Positions 1-7,922 of a DNA stretch of 41,700 bases are shown piece after piece. How positions within the stretch are numbered: the first letter of the stretch is position 1; every line of letters starts with the position of its first letter. The DNA is taken from NCBI RefSeq assembly GCF_009916105.1, contig NZ_JAAAXQ010000017.1, positions 1 through 41,700 on the forward strand, written 5' to 3'. Source of the DNA: Streptomyces sp. GC420 (GTDB lineage Bacteria > Actinomycetota > Actinomycetes > Streptomycetales > Streptomycetaceae). The position numbers and the translations under genes are program-made. The notes beneath the pieces were generated by a model. The model was not told where the DNA came from, made no database searches, and worked only from the letters and a program-made list of their open reading frames with translations.

Positions 1-1320
1 GGCGAGCGGCGGCTCCGCGGGGAACCGGCCGGCGCCGTAGCCGTTCTGCGGGGCCTGCCCGGTCTGGCCGGCCGCGGGGAACTGGCCGGTGCCGCCGAAC
101 TGGTCCGCGCCCGGGAACTGGTCCGAGCCCGGGAACTGGTCCGCGCCCGGGAACTGGCCGGTGGCGGCGAACCGGCCCGTGTCGTAGGCGCCCACCTGCG
201 GCATCTGCCCGCTCTGCCCGGCGGAGGGGAACTGGCCGGTGCCGCCGTCGAAGGGCGGCGGGGGGTCCGCGAACGGGGCGGGCTCGGCCGGGGTGAGCCG
301 TTCGGCCGTGGGCGCTCCGGGCTGGGGAGGCATCACCGCGGTCTCCTCGGCCGCGCCGGAGACCGCGCGGTAGGCGGCGGACATGCCCGTGTCGGAGACG
401 CCGGAGGCCGCGCCCGACAGGCCGGCGGTCAGTCCGGCCGCGCGCCGCGGCGCCTCGTACAGCGTCGGCTGGGGCGGCTTCATGCGCGGCACGGCCGGAT
501 TCCCGGACTTGCGGCGGCTTCCCGCCCCGGGGGCGGCGGAGACGGAGAAGGAAGCCGTGCCTCCGCCGGGCAGCGGCGCGGTGGAGGGGTCGCGCGGTGC
601 CTCCCGCACCGGGCCGCCCGGGGTGCTCTCACCCGGCTGGAGCACGGCGAGCAGGCGGTTGGCGAGCCGGCGTTTGGTCGGGACCGGGAGCAGGCGCGTG
701 CTGACGGCGGCGGCCACGCCGAGCATCGTCAGGCCGTACAGGACCGTCACGTACGTCTTGGCGGGGCGGCCGGCGTACAGGCCGTGGATCAGCGCGAAGG
801 ACCACGCGGGGTAGGCGAGGGAGTGGATCGCGCGCCACTTCGCCGCGACCTCGCCCCCCGGTGCGATGAAGGAGCGCCGGATCGCGCCGGTGACGGCGGC
901 GGTGATCAGGCAGTAGGCGGCGAGCGGGCCGAAGGTGATCAGCAGCGAGGAGGCGGAGAACCCGAGGCCGAAGGGCACCAGCGCGTTCGGCGGGATGTGG
1001 TCGAGGAAGAGCTTGACCGAGACATGAAGGATCAGGAAGGTCACCGACAGGATGGCGGTGGCCCGGTGGACGCCCTGCGCGAGCAGTCGGTGCCGCGGCG
1101 ACAGGAACACCCGGTCACGGGCCAGCAGTCCCCATACGACTGCGCCGCTCAGGGTCAGCAGCGAGACGACTCCGGCACCGAAGTTGAGGAAGTCGCGCAC
1201 CGCGTCGCCGCCGACGACGACGATGACGGGCAGCAACGCCACCGCGCCCGCGGTGAGGGCGAGGTACCGGGTCGGTATGCCCGACTGGGGATCCGAAGGG
1301 ATCTTGAGGCGAGGGTTCAT
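1..1320 (-). CDS. Ferric-reductase-like haem membrane protein with repetitive tail (3' end outside window)
   Basis: The frame opens at the ATG at 1320 and stays open to the window edge, about 440 residues. The first ~215 residues contain five or six hydrophobic segments. Two histidine pairs, H85/H99 and H166/H179, have the 13-14 residue spacing of bis-histidine haem ligands in ferric-reductase-type and YedZ-type membrane cytochromes, so a b-type haem electron-transfer role in the membrane is likely. After a basic stretch near residue 210 (PTKRRLANRLL) the protein becomes a long soluble tail rich in Pro, Gly, Ala and Gln, with repeats of TGQFP and DQFPG(A/S). The tail has no recognisable domain. 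No FAD/NAD-binding domain is visible, so this is a membrane cytochrome subunit and not a complete reductase. It is divergent from leuS. The stop codon is not in the window. Confidence 0.75.
   Translation of the reverse strand, partial: MNPRLKIPSDPQSGIPTRYLALTAGAVALLPVIVVVGGDAVRDFLNFGAGVVSLLTLSGAVVWGLLARDRVFLSPRHRLLAQGVHRATAILSVTFLILHVSVKLFLDHIPPNALVPFGLGFSASSLLITFGPLAAYCLITAAVTGAIRRSFIAPGGEVAAKWRAIHSLAYPAWSFALIHGLYAGRPAKTYVTVLYGLTMLGVAAAVSTRLLPVPTKRRLANRLLAVLQPGESTPGGPVREAPRDPSTAPLPGGGTASFSVSAAPGAGSRRKSGNPAVPRMKPPQPTLYEAPRRAAGLTAGLSGAASGVSDTGMSAAYRAVSGAAEETAVMPPQPGAPTAERLTPAEPAPFADPPPPFDGGTGQFPSAGQSGQMPQVGAYDTGRFAATGQFPGADQFPGSDQFPGADQFGGTGQFPAAGQTGQAPQNGYGAGRFPAEPPLA
103..156. repeat. Three 18-bp tandem repeats coding DQFPG(A/S)
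   Basis: Three adjacent 18-bp units (103-120, 121-138, 139-156) differ at one base. Read on the minus strand they encode DQFPGA, DQFPGS and DQFPGA in the tail of the membrane haem protein. Looser copies of the same phrase (TGQFP) occur on both sides between about 60 and 240. Confidence 0.9.
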
Positions 1321-1584
1321 GGGGTGCAACTCCGAATGCTCCGGGAAAGCGGTCCCGACTCGGCATGCTAGGTCGCCCCATACCAAGTGGTACGAGGATT
1401 GAGTTATTGCGCCGTTATCAAGTGACGCCTGAGCCGGGGGTTGTCCGGGTAGCTGCCGATACGCGGAGTAACCCCTTGGCCTTTGTCGCCGATTCATATA
1501 CGTGAGGTCGCCCGCATTGTTTCAATGCGCCGGCGAGGTGTACCAAGTGGCCCGAGTCCTGTGCGGGGGGCCGGTGTGCTGCGG

Positions 1585-1590
1585 TACCCT
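1585..1590 (+). promoter_or_regulatory. -10 element of the leuS leader transcript (predicted)
   Basis: TACCCT lies six bases before the ATG of the leucine leader peptide, so transcription would begin at or next to that ATG and the leader peptide would be translated from a leaderless end. No good -35 is visible; the sequence around 1559-1565 is only a weak match. Confidence 0.5.
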
Positions 1591-1596
1591 GACCCC

Positions 1597-1635
1597 ATGC
1601 GTGCCGTACGCCTTCTGCTTAGCGGGCCGCGCTGA
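1597..1635 (+). CDS. Leucine leader peptide of leuS (12 aa)
   Basis: A 12-codon ORF, ATG to TGA, encodes [12 protein letters not shown] with three consecutive leucine codons (CTT CTG CTT). It is followed by a stable stem (1642-1647 with 1660-1665) and then an intrinsic terminator at 1680-1702, before the leuS start at 1781. This is the architecture of ribosome-mediated attenuation: stalling on Leu codons when charged tRNA-Leu is scarce would favour an alternative fold and let transcription continue into leuS. The CTT codons stand out, since CTT is rare in this GC-rich genome. Leader peptides of this type are known in actinobacterial amino-acid genes; its use here is inferred from layout. Confidence 0.75.
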   Translation: MRAVRLLLSGPR

Positions 1636-1641
1636 TCAGTC

Positions 1642-1702
1642 CCGACCGACGGAGAACGTGGTCGGAATCGGCGCGGCGTCCCCTCCTGTGCGAGGGGATT
1701 TT
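1642..1702 (+). terminator. leuS attenuator: pause stem and intrinsic terminator
   Basis: The first hairpin pairs CCGACC (1642-1647) with GGTCGG (1660-1665). The terminator pairs CCCCTC (1680-1685) with GAGGGG (1692-1697) across a six-base loop and is followed by ATTTTT, a real T-run that is unusual in this GC-rich window. It sits between the leucine leader ORF and leuS and would stop transcription when leucine is plentiful. The competing antiterminator fold was not computed. Confidence 0.75.
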
Positions 1703-1780
1703 TCATTTCCGTACGATCCGGACGGGCTCGTACGAACCGGACTGACGCCGGCAGAGACGATCGATGGAGCTTTGAGGATC

Positions 1781-4645
1781 ATGAGCGAAAATACCGCTGC
1801 CGCCGAGGTGGCCGCGCCGCACCGCTACACGGCGGCCATGGCCGCCGAGATCGAGGCGCGGTGGCAGGACTTCTGGGACGCCGACGGCACGTACGAGGCG
1901 CCCAACCCGAGTGGTGACCTGGCCGGCGACGCGGAGACCGTGGCGCGGCCCAAGCGGTTCATCATGGACATGTTCCCCTACCCCTCGGGCGCCGGACTGC
2001 ACGTGGGACACCCGCTGGGATACATCGCCACCGACGTCTTCGCCCGATTCCAGCGCATGACCGGCCACAACGTCCTGCACACGCTGGGCTTCGACGCCTT
2101 CGGCCTGCCCGCCGAGCAGTACGCGGTGCAGACCGGCACCCACCCCCGGGTGTCCACCGAGGCCAACATCGAGAACATGACGGCGCAGCTGCGCCGGCTG
2201 GGCCTGGGCCACGACAAGCGCCGCTCCTTCGCGACGATCGACCCGGACTACTACAAGTGGACCCAGTGGATCTTCCTGCAGATCTTCGACTCCTGGTACG
2301 ACGAGGAGGCGAAGAGGGCGCGCCCGATCGACGAGCTGGTCGCGCAGTTCGAGAGCGGAGAGCGCGAGGTGCCCTCGGGGGGCGCCTGGAACGAGCTGAG
2401 CGCCGTGGAGCGCTCCGACGTCCTGAGCGGGTACCGCCTGGCGTACGCCTCCGACGCGCCCGTCAACTGGTGCCCCGGCCTGGGCACCGTCCTGGCGAAC
2501 GAGGAGGTCACGGCGGACGGCCGCTCGGAGCGCGGCAACTTCCCCGTCTTCAAGGCCAAGCTGCGGCAGTGGAACATGCGCATCACGGCCTACGCCGACC
2601 GGCTGCTGGACGACCTGGAGGCGCTGGACTGGCCCGAGGCCATCAAGCTGCAGCAGCGCAACTGGATCGGGCGCAGTGAGGGCGCGCGCGTCGACTTCCC
2701 CGTTGACGGCGACGCCATTACCGTCTTCACGACCCGTCAGGACACCCTGTTCGGCGCCACCTACATGGTGCTGGCGCCCGAACACCCGCTGGTCGACAAG
2801 TTCGTGCCGGAGACCTGGCCCGAGGGCACCCACGACGTCTGGACGGGCGGTCACGCCACCCCGGCCGAGGCCGTCGCCAAGTACCGCGCCTTCGCCGCCT
2901 CCAAGTCCGACGTCGAGCGGCAGGCCGACGCCAAGGAGAAGACCGGCGTCTTCACCGGTGTGTATGCCGCCAACCCGGTCAGCGGCGAGAAGATCCCCGT
3001 CTTCATCGCCGACTACGTCCTGATGGGCTACGGAACCGGCGCCATCATGGCCGTCCCCGCCCACGACGCCCGCGACTTCGCCTTCGCGCGCGCCGTCGAA
3101 CTGCCGATGCGCTGTGTCGTCGAGCCCACCGACGGCCGCGGCACCGACCCCGCCGCCTGGGACGACGCCTTCGTCTCCTACGACGCGAAGATCGTCAACT
3201 CGTCCGGCGACGGCATCTCCCTGGACGGCCTGGGAGTCGTCGAGGCCAAGGCCCGCATCACCGAGTGGCTGACGTCACGCGGCATCGGCGAGGGAACGGT
3301 CAACTTCCGGCTGCGCGACTGGCTGTTCAGCCGCCAGCGCTACTGGGGCGAGCCCTTTCCGATCGTCTACGACGAGGACGGCGTCGCCCACGCGCTGCCC
3401 GAGTCGATGCTGCCGCTGGAACTGCCCGAGGTCGACGACTACTCGCCGCGCACCTTCGACCCCGACGACGCCGACACCCAGCCCGAGACCCCCCTGTCGC
3501 GCGACGAGGACTGGGTGAACGTCGAGCTGGACCTGGGCGACGGCGTCAAGCGCTACCGCCGGGAGACCAACACCATGCCCAACTGGGCGGGCTCCTGCTG
3601 GTACGAACTGCGCTACCTGGACCCGCACAACGACCGCCGGCTGGTGGACCCGGAGACCGAGCGGTACTGGATGGGCCCGAGGGAGGGGCAGCCGCACGGT
3701 GGTGTCGACCTGTACGTCGGCGGCGCCGAACACGCCGTGCTGCACCTGCTGTACGCGCGCTTCTGGTCCAAGGTGCTGTTCGACCTGGGTCACGTCTCGT
3801 CCGCCGAGCCGTTCCACAAGCTGTTCAACCAGGGCATGATCCAGGCGTACGTCTACCGGGACGCCCGCGGGTTCCCGGTGCCCGCCGCCGAGGTCGAGGA
3901 ACGCGACGGGAGGTTCTTCTTCGAGGGCGAGCCCGTCAAGCGCGAGCTGGGCAAGATGGGCAAGTCCCTGAAGAACGCCGTCACGCCGGACGAGATCTGC
4001 GCCGAGTACGGCGCCGACACGCTGCGGCTGTACGAGATGGCGATGGGCCCGCTGGACGTGTCCCGGCCCTGGGACACCCGCGCCGTCGTCGGCCAGTACC
4101 GCCTGCTGCAGCGGCTGTGGCGCAACGTCGTGGACGAGGCGACCGGCGCCGTGACGGTGTCGGACGCGGAGCCCGGCGAGGACACGCTGCGGGCGCTGCA
4201 CAAGGCGATCGACGGGGTGCGCTCCGACCTGGAGGGGCTGCGCTTCAACACGGCCATCGCCAAGATCACGGAGCTGAACAACCACCTGACGAAGGCGGGC
4301 GGCCGCGTGCCGCGCTCCGTCGCCGAGCCGCTGGTGCTGATGATCGCCCCGCTGGCCCCGCACATCGCGGAGGAACTGTGGCGCAGGCTGGGCCACACCG
4401 ACTCGGTCGTCCACCAGGACTTCCCGGTCGCCGACCCGGCGTACGTGATCGACGAGACGGTGACCTGCGTCGTGCAGATCAAGGGCAAGGTCAAGGCGCG
4501 GCTGGAGGTCTCGCCGTCGGTGTCGGACGCGGAGCTGGAGGCCGCCGCGCTGGCCGACCCCGCGGTGGTGAAGGCCCTGGACGGAGCCGCGATCCGCAAG
4601 GTCGTCGTACGGGCGCCGAAACTGGTGAACATCGTCACCGCCTGA
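1781..4645 (+). CDS. leuS: Leucyl-tRNA synthetase
   Basis: This enzyme charges tRNA-Leu with leucine in the cytoplasm (class Ia synthetase). The ATG at 1781 follows TTGAGGATC with a GAGG ribosome site and gives 954 residues, usual for actinobacterial LeuRS. The open frame continues upstream to about 1502, but that part overlaps the attenuator and is not coding. Visible motifs are the HIGH-type HVGH at residues 74-77, the CP1 editing-domain threonine region TTRQDT from about 317, a [12 protein letters not shown] editing motif, and a KMSKS-type KMGKS at 725-729, followed by the anticodon-binding region. The C terminus ends VNIVTA. The gene is monocistronic: an attenuator lies before it and a terminator just after. 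Confidence 0.98.
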   Translation: MSENTAAAEVAAPHRYTAAMAAEIEARWQDFWDADGTYEAPNPSGDLAGDAETVARPKRFIMDMFPYPSGAGLHVGHPLGYIATDVFARFQRMTGHNVLHTLGFDAFGLPAEQYAVQTGTHPRVSTEANIENMTAQLRRLGLGHDKRRSFATIDPDYYKWTQWIFLQIFDSWYDEEAKRARPIDELVAQFESGEREVPSGGAWNELSAVERSDVLSGYRLAYASDAPVNWCPGLGTVLANEEVTADGRSERGNFPVFKAKLRQWNMRITAYADRLLDDLEALDWPEAIKLQQRNWIGRSEGARVDFPVDGDAITVFTTRQDTLFGATYMVLAPEHPLVDKFVPETWPEGTHDVWTGGHATPAEAVAKYRAFAASKSDVERQADAKEKTGVFTGVYAANPVSGEKIPVFIADYVLMGYGTGAIMAVPAHDARDFAFARAVELPMRCVVEPTDGRGTDPAAWDDAFVSYDAKIVNSSGDGISLDGLGVVEAKARITEWLTSRGIGEGTVNFRLRDWLFSRQRYWGEPFPIVYDEDGVAHALPESMLPLELPEVDDYSPRTFDPDDADTQPETPLSRDEDWVNVELDLGDGVKRYRRETNTMPNWAGSCWYELRYLDPHNDRRLVDPETERYWMGPREGQPHGGVDLYVGGAEHAVLHLLYARFWSKVLFDLGHVSSAEPFHKLFNQGMIQAYVYRDARGFPVPAAEVEERDGRFFFEGEPVKRELGKMGKSLKNAVTPDEICAEYGADTLRLYEMAMGPLDVSRPWDTRAVVGQYRLLQRLWRNVVDEATGAVTVSDAEPGEDTLRALHKAIDGVRSDLEGLRFNTAIAKITELNNHLTKAGGRVPRSVAEPLVLMIAPLAPHIAEELWRRLGHTDSVVHQDFPVADPAYVIDETVTCVVQIKGKVKARLEVSPSVSDAELEAAALADPAVVKALDGAAIRKVVVRAPKLVNIVTA

Positions 4646-4666
4646 CGCCTGGGTGATGTCCCCTAC

Positions 4667-4708
4667 GGGCAGGTTGGGGGTTCCGCAGGAACCCTCGGCC
4701 TGCCCTTT
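4667..4708 (+). terminator. leuS terminator
   Basis: This is a nested stem: GGGCAGG (4667-4673) pairs with CCTGCCC (4699-4705), and inside it GGGTTCC (4678-4684) pairs with GGAACCC (4688-4694) around GCA. TTTCC follows. It begins 21 bases after the leuS stop. Confidence 0.8.
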
Positions 4709-4767
4709 CCGTTTACCGTGGGAAGGGGCGAACGCCCTCGAAAGCTGTCGGAGGGGCGGAGGCGCTC

Positions 4768-5526
4768 ATGGAAGCCGTCATCCTGATCCTGGTGCTGCTG
4801 TTCGTGACATTCGTCGCGATGGGGGCATACGCGGGGATCAAGCTGGTCGGCGCGGCCAAGCGGGGAGTGGACCGTACGGTCGCCCAGGCGCGGCGCACCG
4901 TGGAGGACACCGCGCTGCGGGCGAAGAGCGTGGGCCAGCCGGGAGTGGCCGGCGAGCTGGCCCAGTTGCGGCTCGCGCTGCGCACGTCGATGAGGGCGAC
5001 CCAGGACGCGCTGCACGCGGGTGCCGCCCAGGACGCCTCACTGCGGGAGTCCCTCGGTCTCTTCGAGCGGCTGAGCGTGCACGGGCGCGAGCTGGACGAG
5101 GAGCTGAAGCGGCTGGAGCGTGATCCGGACAAGGCACGGATCGGCGCGGTGCTGCCCTCGCTCCGTGAGCGGACGGAGCGGATCACACACTCCGCGGACT
5201 CACTGAGGTGGGCGGCGCGCGACCGGGCGCGGCAGTTCGCCGACGACGAGCTGACGGCGCTGAGCGCCCAGATCGAGGTGGAGTCCGGCGCGCTGCGGCA
5301 TGTCGCGCAGGACCCGCTCGAGGCAAGAGTCGCCGAGGCCGGGCGGCTGTCGCCCGCCGAGGCCGACGGGGCGGGGGCGGCTACGGCCGCGCGGGACTCC
5401 GGGGCCGCACAGCAGCCGGATGCGGGGGAGCGGCCGCCGCGGCGCGAGGCGATCACGGCCCGGGACCCTCGGCAGGACGTGCCGTACACCTGGCAGAAGA
5501 CCACGCGTCCCGAGACCACCACCTGA
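4768..5526 (+). CDS. Membrane-anchored coiled-coil protein of unknown function
   Basis: The product has 252 residues, starting at the ATG after GGAGGGGCGGAGG. Residues 3-25 form one hydrophobic segment (ILILVLLFVTFVAMGAY). A charged, Ala/Arg/Glu-rich helical region follows, with heptad-like leucines (about 60-190), and then a low-complexity Ala/Gly/Glu tail. No cysteines or catalytic motif are visible. It looks like a single-pass membrane protein with a cytoplasmic coiled coil, of the kind often annotated as hypothetical beside leuS in Streptomyces. Function cannot be assigned from sequence. Confidence 0.85.
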   Translation: MEAVILILVLLFVTFVAMGAYAGIKLVGAAKRGVDRTVAQARRTVEDTALRAKSVGQPGVAGELAQLRLALRTSMRATQDALHAGAAQDASLRESLGLFERLSVHGRELDEELKRLERDPDKARIGAVLPSLRERTERITHSADSLRWAARDRARQFADDELTALSAQIEVESGALRHVAQDPLEARVAEAGRLSPAEADGAGAATAARDSGAAQQPDAGERPPRREAITARDPRQDVPYTWQKTTRPETTT

Positions 5527-5629
5527 GTGCGGCCTGAGGGCCGTTCCAGGTGGGTACGACAGGGGGATTCGGCCCGCACGGGATCGATCTTTCGCAGGGC
5601 CCGGACTGACGCGGGCTTCGGATGACGGG

Positions 5630-5635
5630 TAACCT
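5630..5635 (+). promoter_or_regulatory. -10 element for leaderless degV-type gene (predicted)
   Basis: TAACCT ends seven bases before the ATG at 5643. CTGACG at 5606-5611 gives a plausible -35 with an 18-base spacer. Confidence 0.55.
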
Positions 5636-5642
5636 CCCGCTC

Positions 5643-6488
5643 ATGTCCCGCCATGTCGCGATCGTCACGGATTCAACGGCCTACCTGCCGCAGGAGACGA
5701 TGGAGCGGCATCACATCGTCGCCGTACCGCTGACCGTCGTCCTGGGCGACAGAGCCCTCGAGGAGGGCACCGAGATCTCGGCCCGTTCGGTGGCCGTGGC
5801 GCTGCAGAAGCGGCGTCCGGTGACCACGTCCCGGCCCAGCCCCGAGCTGTTTGCGGAAACCTATCGGCGCATCGCCGACTCCGGCGCGGACGCCATCGTC
5901 TCCCTGCATCTGTCCGGGGAGTTCTCGGGAACGTACGACGCGGCCGTGCTCGCGGCACGGGAGGCACCCGTACCGGTGCGGGTGGTGGACACCGGGATGG
6001 TCGCCATGGCGCTGGGGTTCTGTGCGCTGGCGGCCGCGGAGACCACCGAGGCGGGCGGCGGCGCGGACGAGGCAGTGGCCGCCGCGGAGAAGCGGGCCGC
6101 CTCCACCTCCGCCTACTTCTATGTCGACACCCTCGACTATCTGCGCAGAGGCGGCCGGATCGGCGCCGCCCAGGCGCTGTTCGGCTCGGCGCTGGCGGTG
6201 AAGCCGCTGCTCCAGTTGACCGGCGGCCGCATCGAATTGCTGGAGAAGGTGCGCACGGCATCCAAGGCGATCGCCCGTCTGGAGGAGATCGTCGTCGAGC
6301 GGGCCGGTTCGGGCCGTGTGGACGTCGCCGTTCACCACCTGGCCGCAGCGGAGCGAGCCGCGGCACTGGCGGAGCGGCTGCGGGCCCGGGTGCCGGGCCT
6401 GGCCGACCTGCATGTCAGCGAGGTGGGCGCGGTGATCGGCGCTCACACGGGGCCGGGGCTGCTGGGGGCCGTGGTCTCGCCGCGCTGA
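5643..6488 (+). CDS. DegV family fatty-acid-binding protein
   Basis: The product has 281 residues from the ATG at 5643. A start at 5622 is in frame, but 5643 gives the family-typical N terminus (MSRHVAIVTDSTAYLP) and lies seven bases after a TAACCT -10 box, implying a leaderless message. DegV proteins bind a fatty acid between two alpha/beta domains; in Gram-positives the related FakB presents fatty acids to the kinase FakA. Visible family motifs are VTDSTAYLP, TSRPSPELF, HLSGEFSGTYDAA and LRRGGRIGAAQ. No FakA-like kinase is in the window, so the role in lipid phosphorylation is unproven. Confidence 0.93.
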   Translation: MSRHVAIVTDSTAYLPQETMERHHIVAVPLTVVLGDRALEEGTEISARSVAVALQKRRPVTTSRPSPELFAETYRRIADSGADAIVSLHLSGEFSGTYDAAVLAAREAPVPVRVVDTGMVAMALGFCALAAAETTEAGGGADEAVAAAEKRAASTSAYFYVDTLDYLRRGGRIGAAQALFGSALAVKPLLQLTGGRIELLEKVRTASKAIARLEEIVVERAGSGRVDVAVHHLAAAERAAALAERLRARVPGLADLHVSEVGAVIGAHTGPGLLGAVVSPR

Positions 6489-6914
6489 CGGGCCCGGGCC
6501 GCACCCGTCGCGGCGGCCGCAGACCGCCCGACCGCCCGGCCGGCCGCGCCGGCACGCGCGGGGAGGGCTCGGTGGCGGTGGTCGCCGACGCGCGGAGGCG
6601 TGCGGAGGTGCGCTGTGCGCGGGGTGCGAGCGGCGCCGTACGGTCGAGCACCCGTCAGGGTGCGGCCGCTGCCGGCTGTCTGTCGTTTGCCTCCGGCCGT
6701 TTGCCCTGTGCCGCTCACCGCCTGCCGCCCCCTGCCGCCCTGCCGCCCCCTGTCGCCGTGTCGTCCGTGGCCCGCGCCGGTACCGCCCGCGGGAGCGGCC
6801 GCACGAGCCACCGGCTCGCCCTCACGAGTGACGGAGTTGTCCACAACTCCCCGCCCGTCCACAGAAAACGGCCTTGATCACCAAGAGTGCGCGCGGCGGC
6901 CTACCGTCCGTGAC
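6489..6914. other. Non-coding gap before comEA with DnaA-box-like sites
   Basis: I see no convincing gene in these 426 bases. The comEA frame is open upstream to 6600 but gives only Arg/Pro/Ala-rich low-complexity sequence. The gap holds a small hairpin (6648-6663), short CTGCCGCCC-type direct repeats at about 6722-6755, a perfect DnaA-box sequence at 6837-6845 with a weaker one near 6855, and the -10-like TACCGT at 6902-6907 just before comEA. Confidence 0.6.
6835..6863 (+). promoter_or_regulatory. DnaA-box pair or palindromic operator upstream of comEA
   Basis: TTGTCCACA at 6837-6845 is identical to the Streptomyces DnaA-box consensus. A second site, CCGTCCACA (6855-6863), matches it at seven of nine positions. 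The first box is also the centre of an inverted repeat, GAGTTGT-CC-ACAACTC (6835-6850), so an unrelated palindrome-binding regulator is equally possible. The sites lie 50-80 bases before the comEA start. Confidence 0.5.
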
Positions 6915-7922
6915 ATGGCACTTCGATCGCACACCGAAACGACCGCCCCCGGCCGCCGCGCCACGACGAGCACGCGCCGCCGTGCGCAGCACAGGCGCCC
7001 GGACCCGGTGGCGCTCCGCGCGCGTGCCCGGGCACTGCTCGTCGAACCCCCGCCGAATGACGCTCCGTCACCGAGCCTGCCGGGCCGGCCGTCCGCAGCT
7101 CCCGGTCCACCGGGTCTTCCCGCCCCGTCCGCGCTCCAGGCCGGACGGAGAGCGCCGCGCGATTCACCCACCGCGGTTCCAGGACCGACGAACGCCTGGG
7201 CGGCGCCGGTGGACACGGACCCGGTGGCAGCGGTCAGGCCGGGCGCGGAGCTGAGCCTGCGGCACAGAGCGGGGGCGGCTCTGCGCGAACGGCTGCCGCT
7301 GTGGGCACAGTCGCGATGCGCCCTGGAACCGCGTGGCCTCGTCGCTCTCGGCATGGTCGTCCTGGTGGCCCTCGTCCTCGCCGCCGCGCACTTCTGGACC
7401 GGCCGGCCGGAGACGGTTCGCGCGCCGGAGACGGTGCGGGCCAAGGCCGCACCCCTGCCGAGCCCTTCACCCGGCCCGGCACCGCCCGCGACAGAGCGGC
7501 GGATCGTCGTCGACATCAGCGGCAAGGTGCGCAGGCCCGGTGTCCGCCGGCTGCCCGCCGGATCACGGGTCGCCGACGCACTGGAGGCCGCCGGGGGAGT
7601 GGAACCGGGCGCGGACACCAGCGGGCTCAACAAGGCCCGCGTCCTCACCGACGGCGAACAGGTCGCCGTCGGCGTCCCTGCCGCCCCGCAGAGCGGCCCC
7701 GCGGGACCGGCGGGACCCACCGCCGCGGCGGGACCGATCAGCCTCAGCACCGCCACACCCGAACAACTCGACACACTCCCGGGCGTCGGCCCCGTCCTCG
7801 CCCGGCACATCGTCGACTACCGCACCGCACACGGCGGCTTCTCCTCCGTCGACCAGCTCCGTGACGTCAACGGCATCGGCGAACGCCGCTTCGCCGACCT
7901 TCGGAACCTCGTCCGGCCATGA
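6915..7922 (+). CDS. comEA: ComEA-type DNA-binding competence protein
   Basis: The product has 335 residues from the ATG at 6915, seven bases after a TACCGT -10 box. A long Pro/Arg/Ala-rich N-terminal region (about 1-135) precedes a single membrane segment near 139-162 (LVALGMVVLVALVLAAAHF). An SLBB-type domain follows (from about 197, DISGKVRRPGVRRLPAGSRV), and a C-terminal helix-hairpin-helix pair (from about 275) has LDTLPGVGPVLA and VNGIGERRF as its two hairpins. ComEA binds incoming double-stranded DNA outside the membrane and hands it to the ComEC channel. The stop overlaps the comEC start (ATGA), so the two are co-translated. Confidence 0.93.
   Translation: MALRSHTETTAPGRRATTSTRRRAQHRRPDPVALRARARALLVEPPPNDAPSPSLPGRPSAAPGPPGLPAPSALQAGRRAPRDSPTAVPGPTNAWAAPVDTDPVAAVRPGAELSLRHRAGAALRERLPLWAQSRCALEPRGLVALGMVVLVALVLAAAHFWTGRPETVRAPETVRAKAAPLPSPSPGPAPPATERRIVVDISGKVRRPGVRRLPAGSRVADALEAAGGVEPGADTSGLNKARVLTDGEQVAVGVPAAPQSGPAGPAGPTAAAGPISLSTATPEQLDTLPGVGPVLARHIVDYRTAHGGFSSVDQLRDVNGIGERRFADLRNLVRP

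Noticed and set aside
6600..6914. N-terminal extension of comEA to 6600
   Set aside because: The added ~105 residues are Pro/Arg/Cys-rich and low in structure, and they overlap the DnaA-box palindrome; the ATG at 6915 has a fitting -10.
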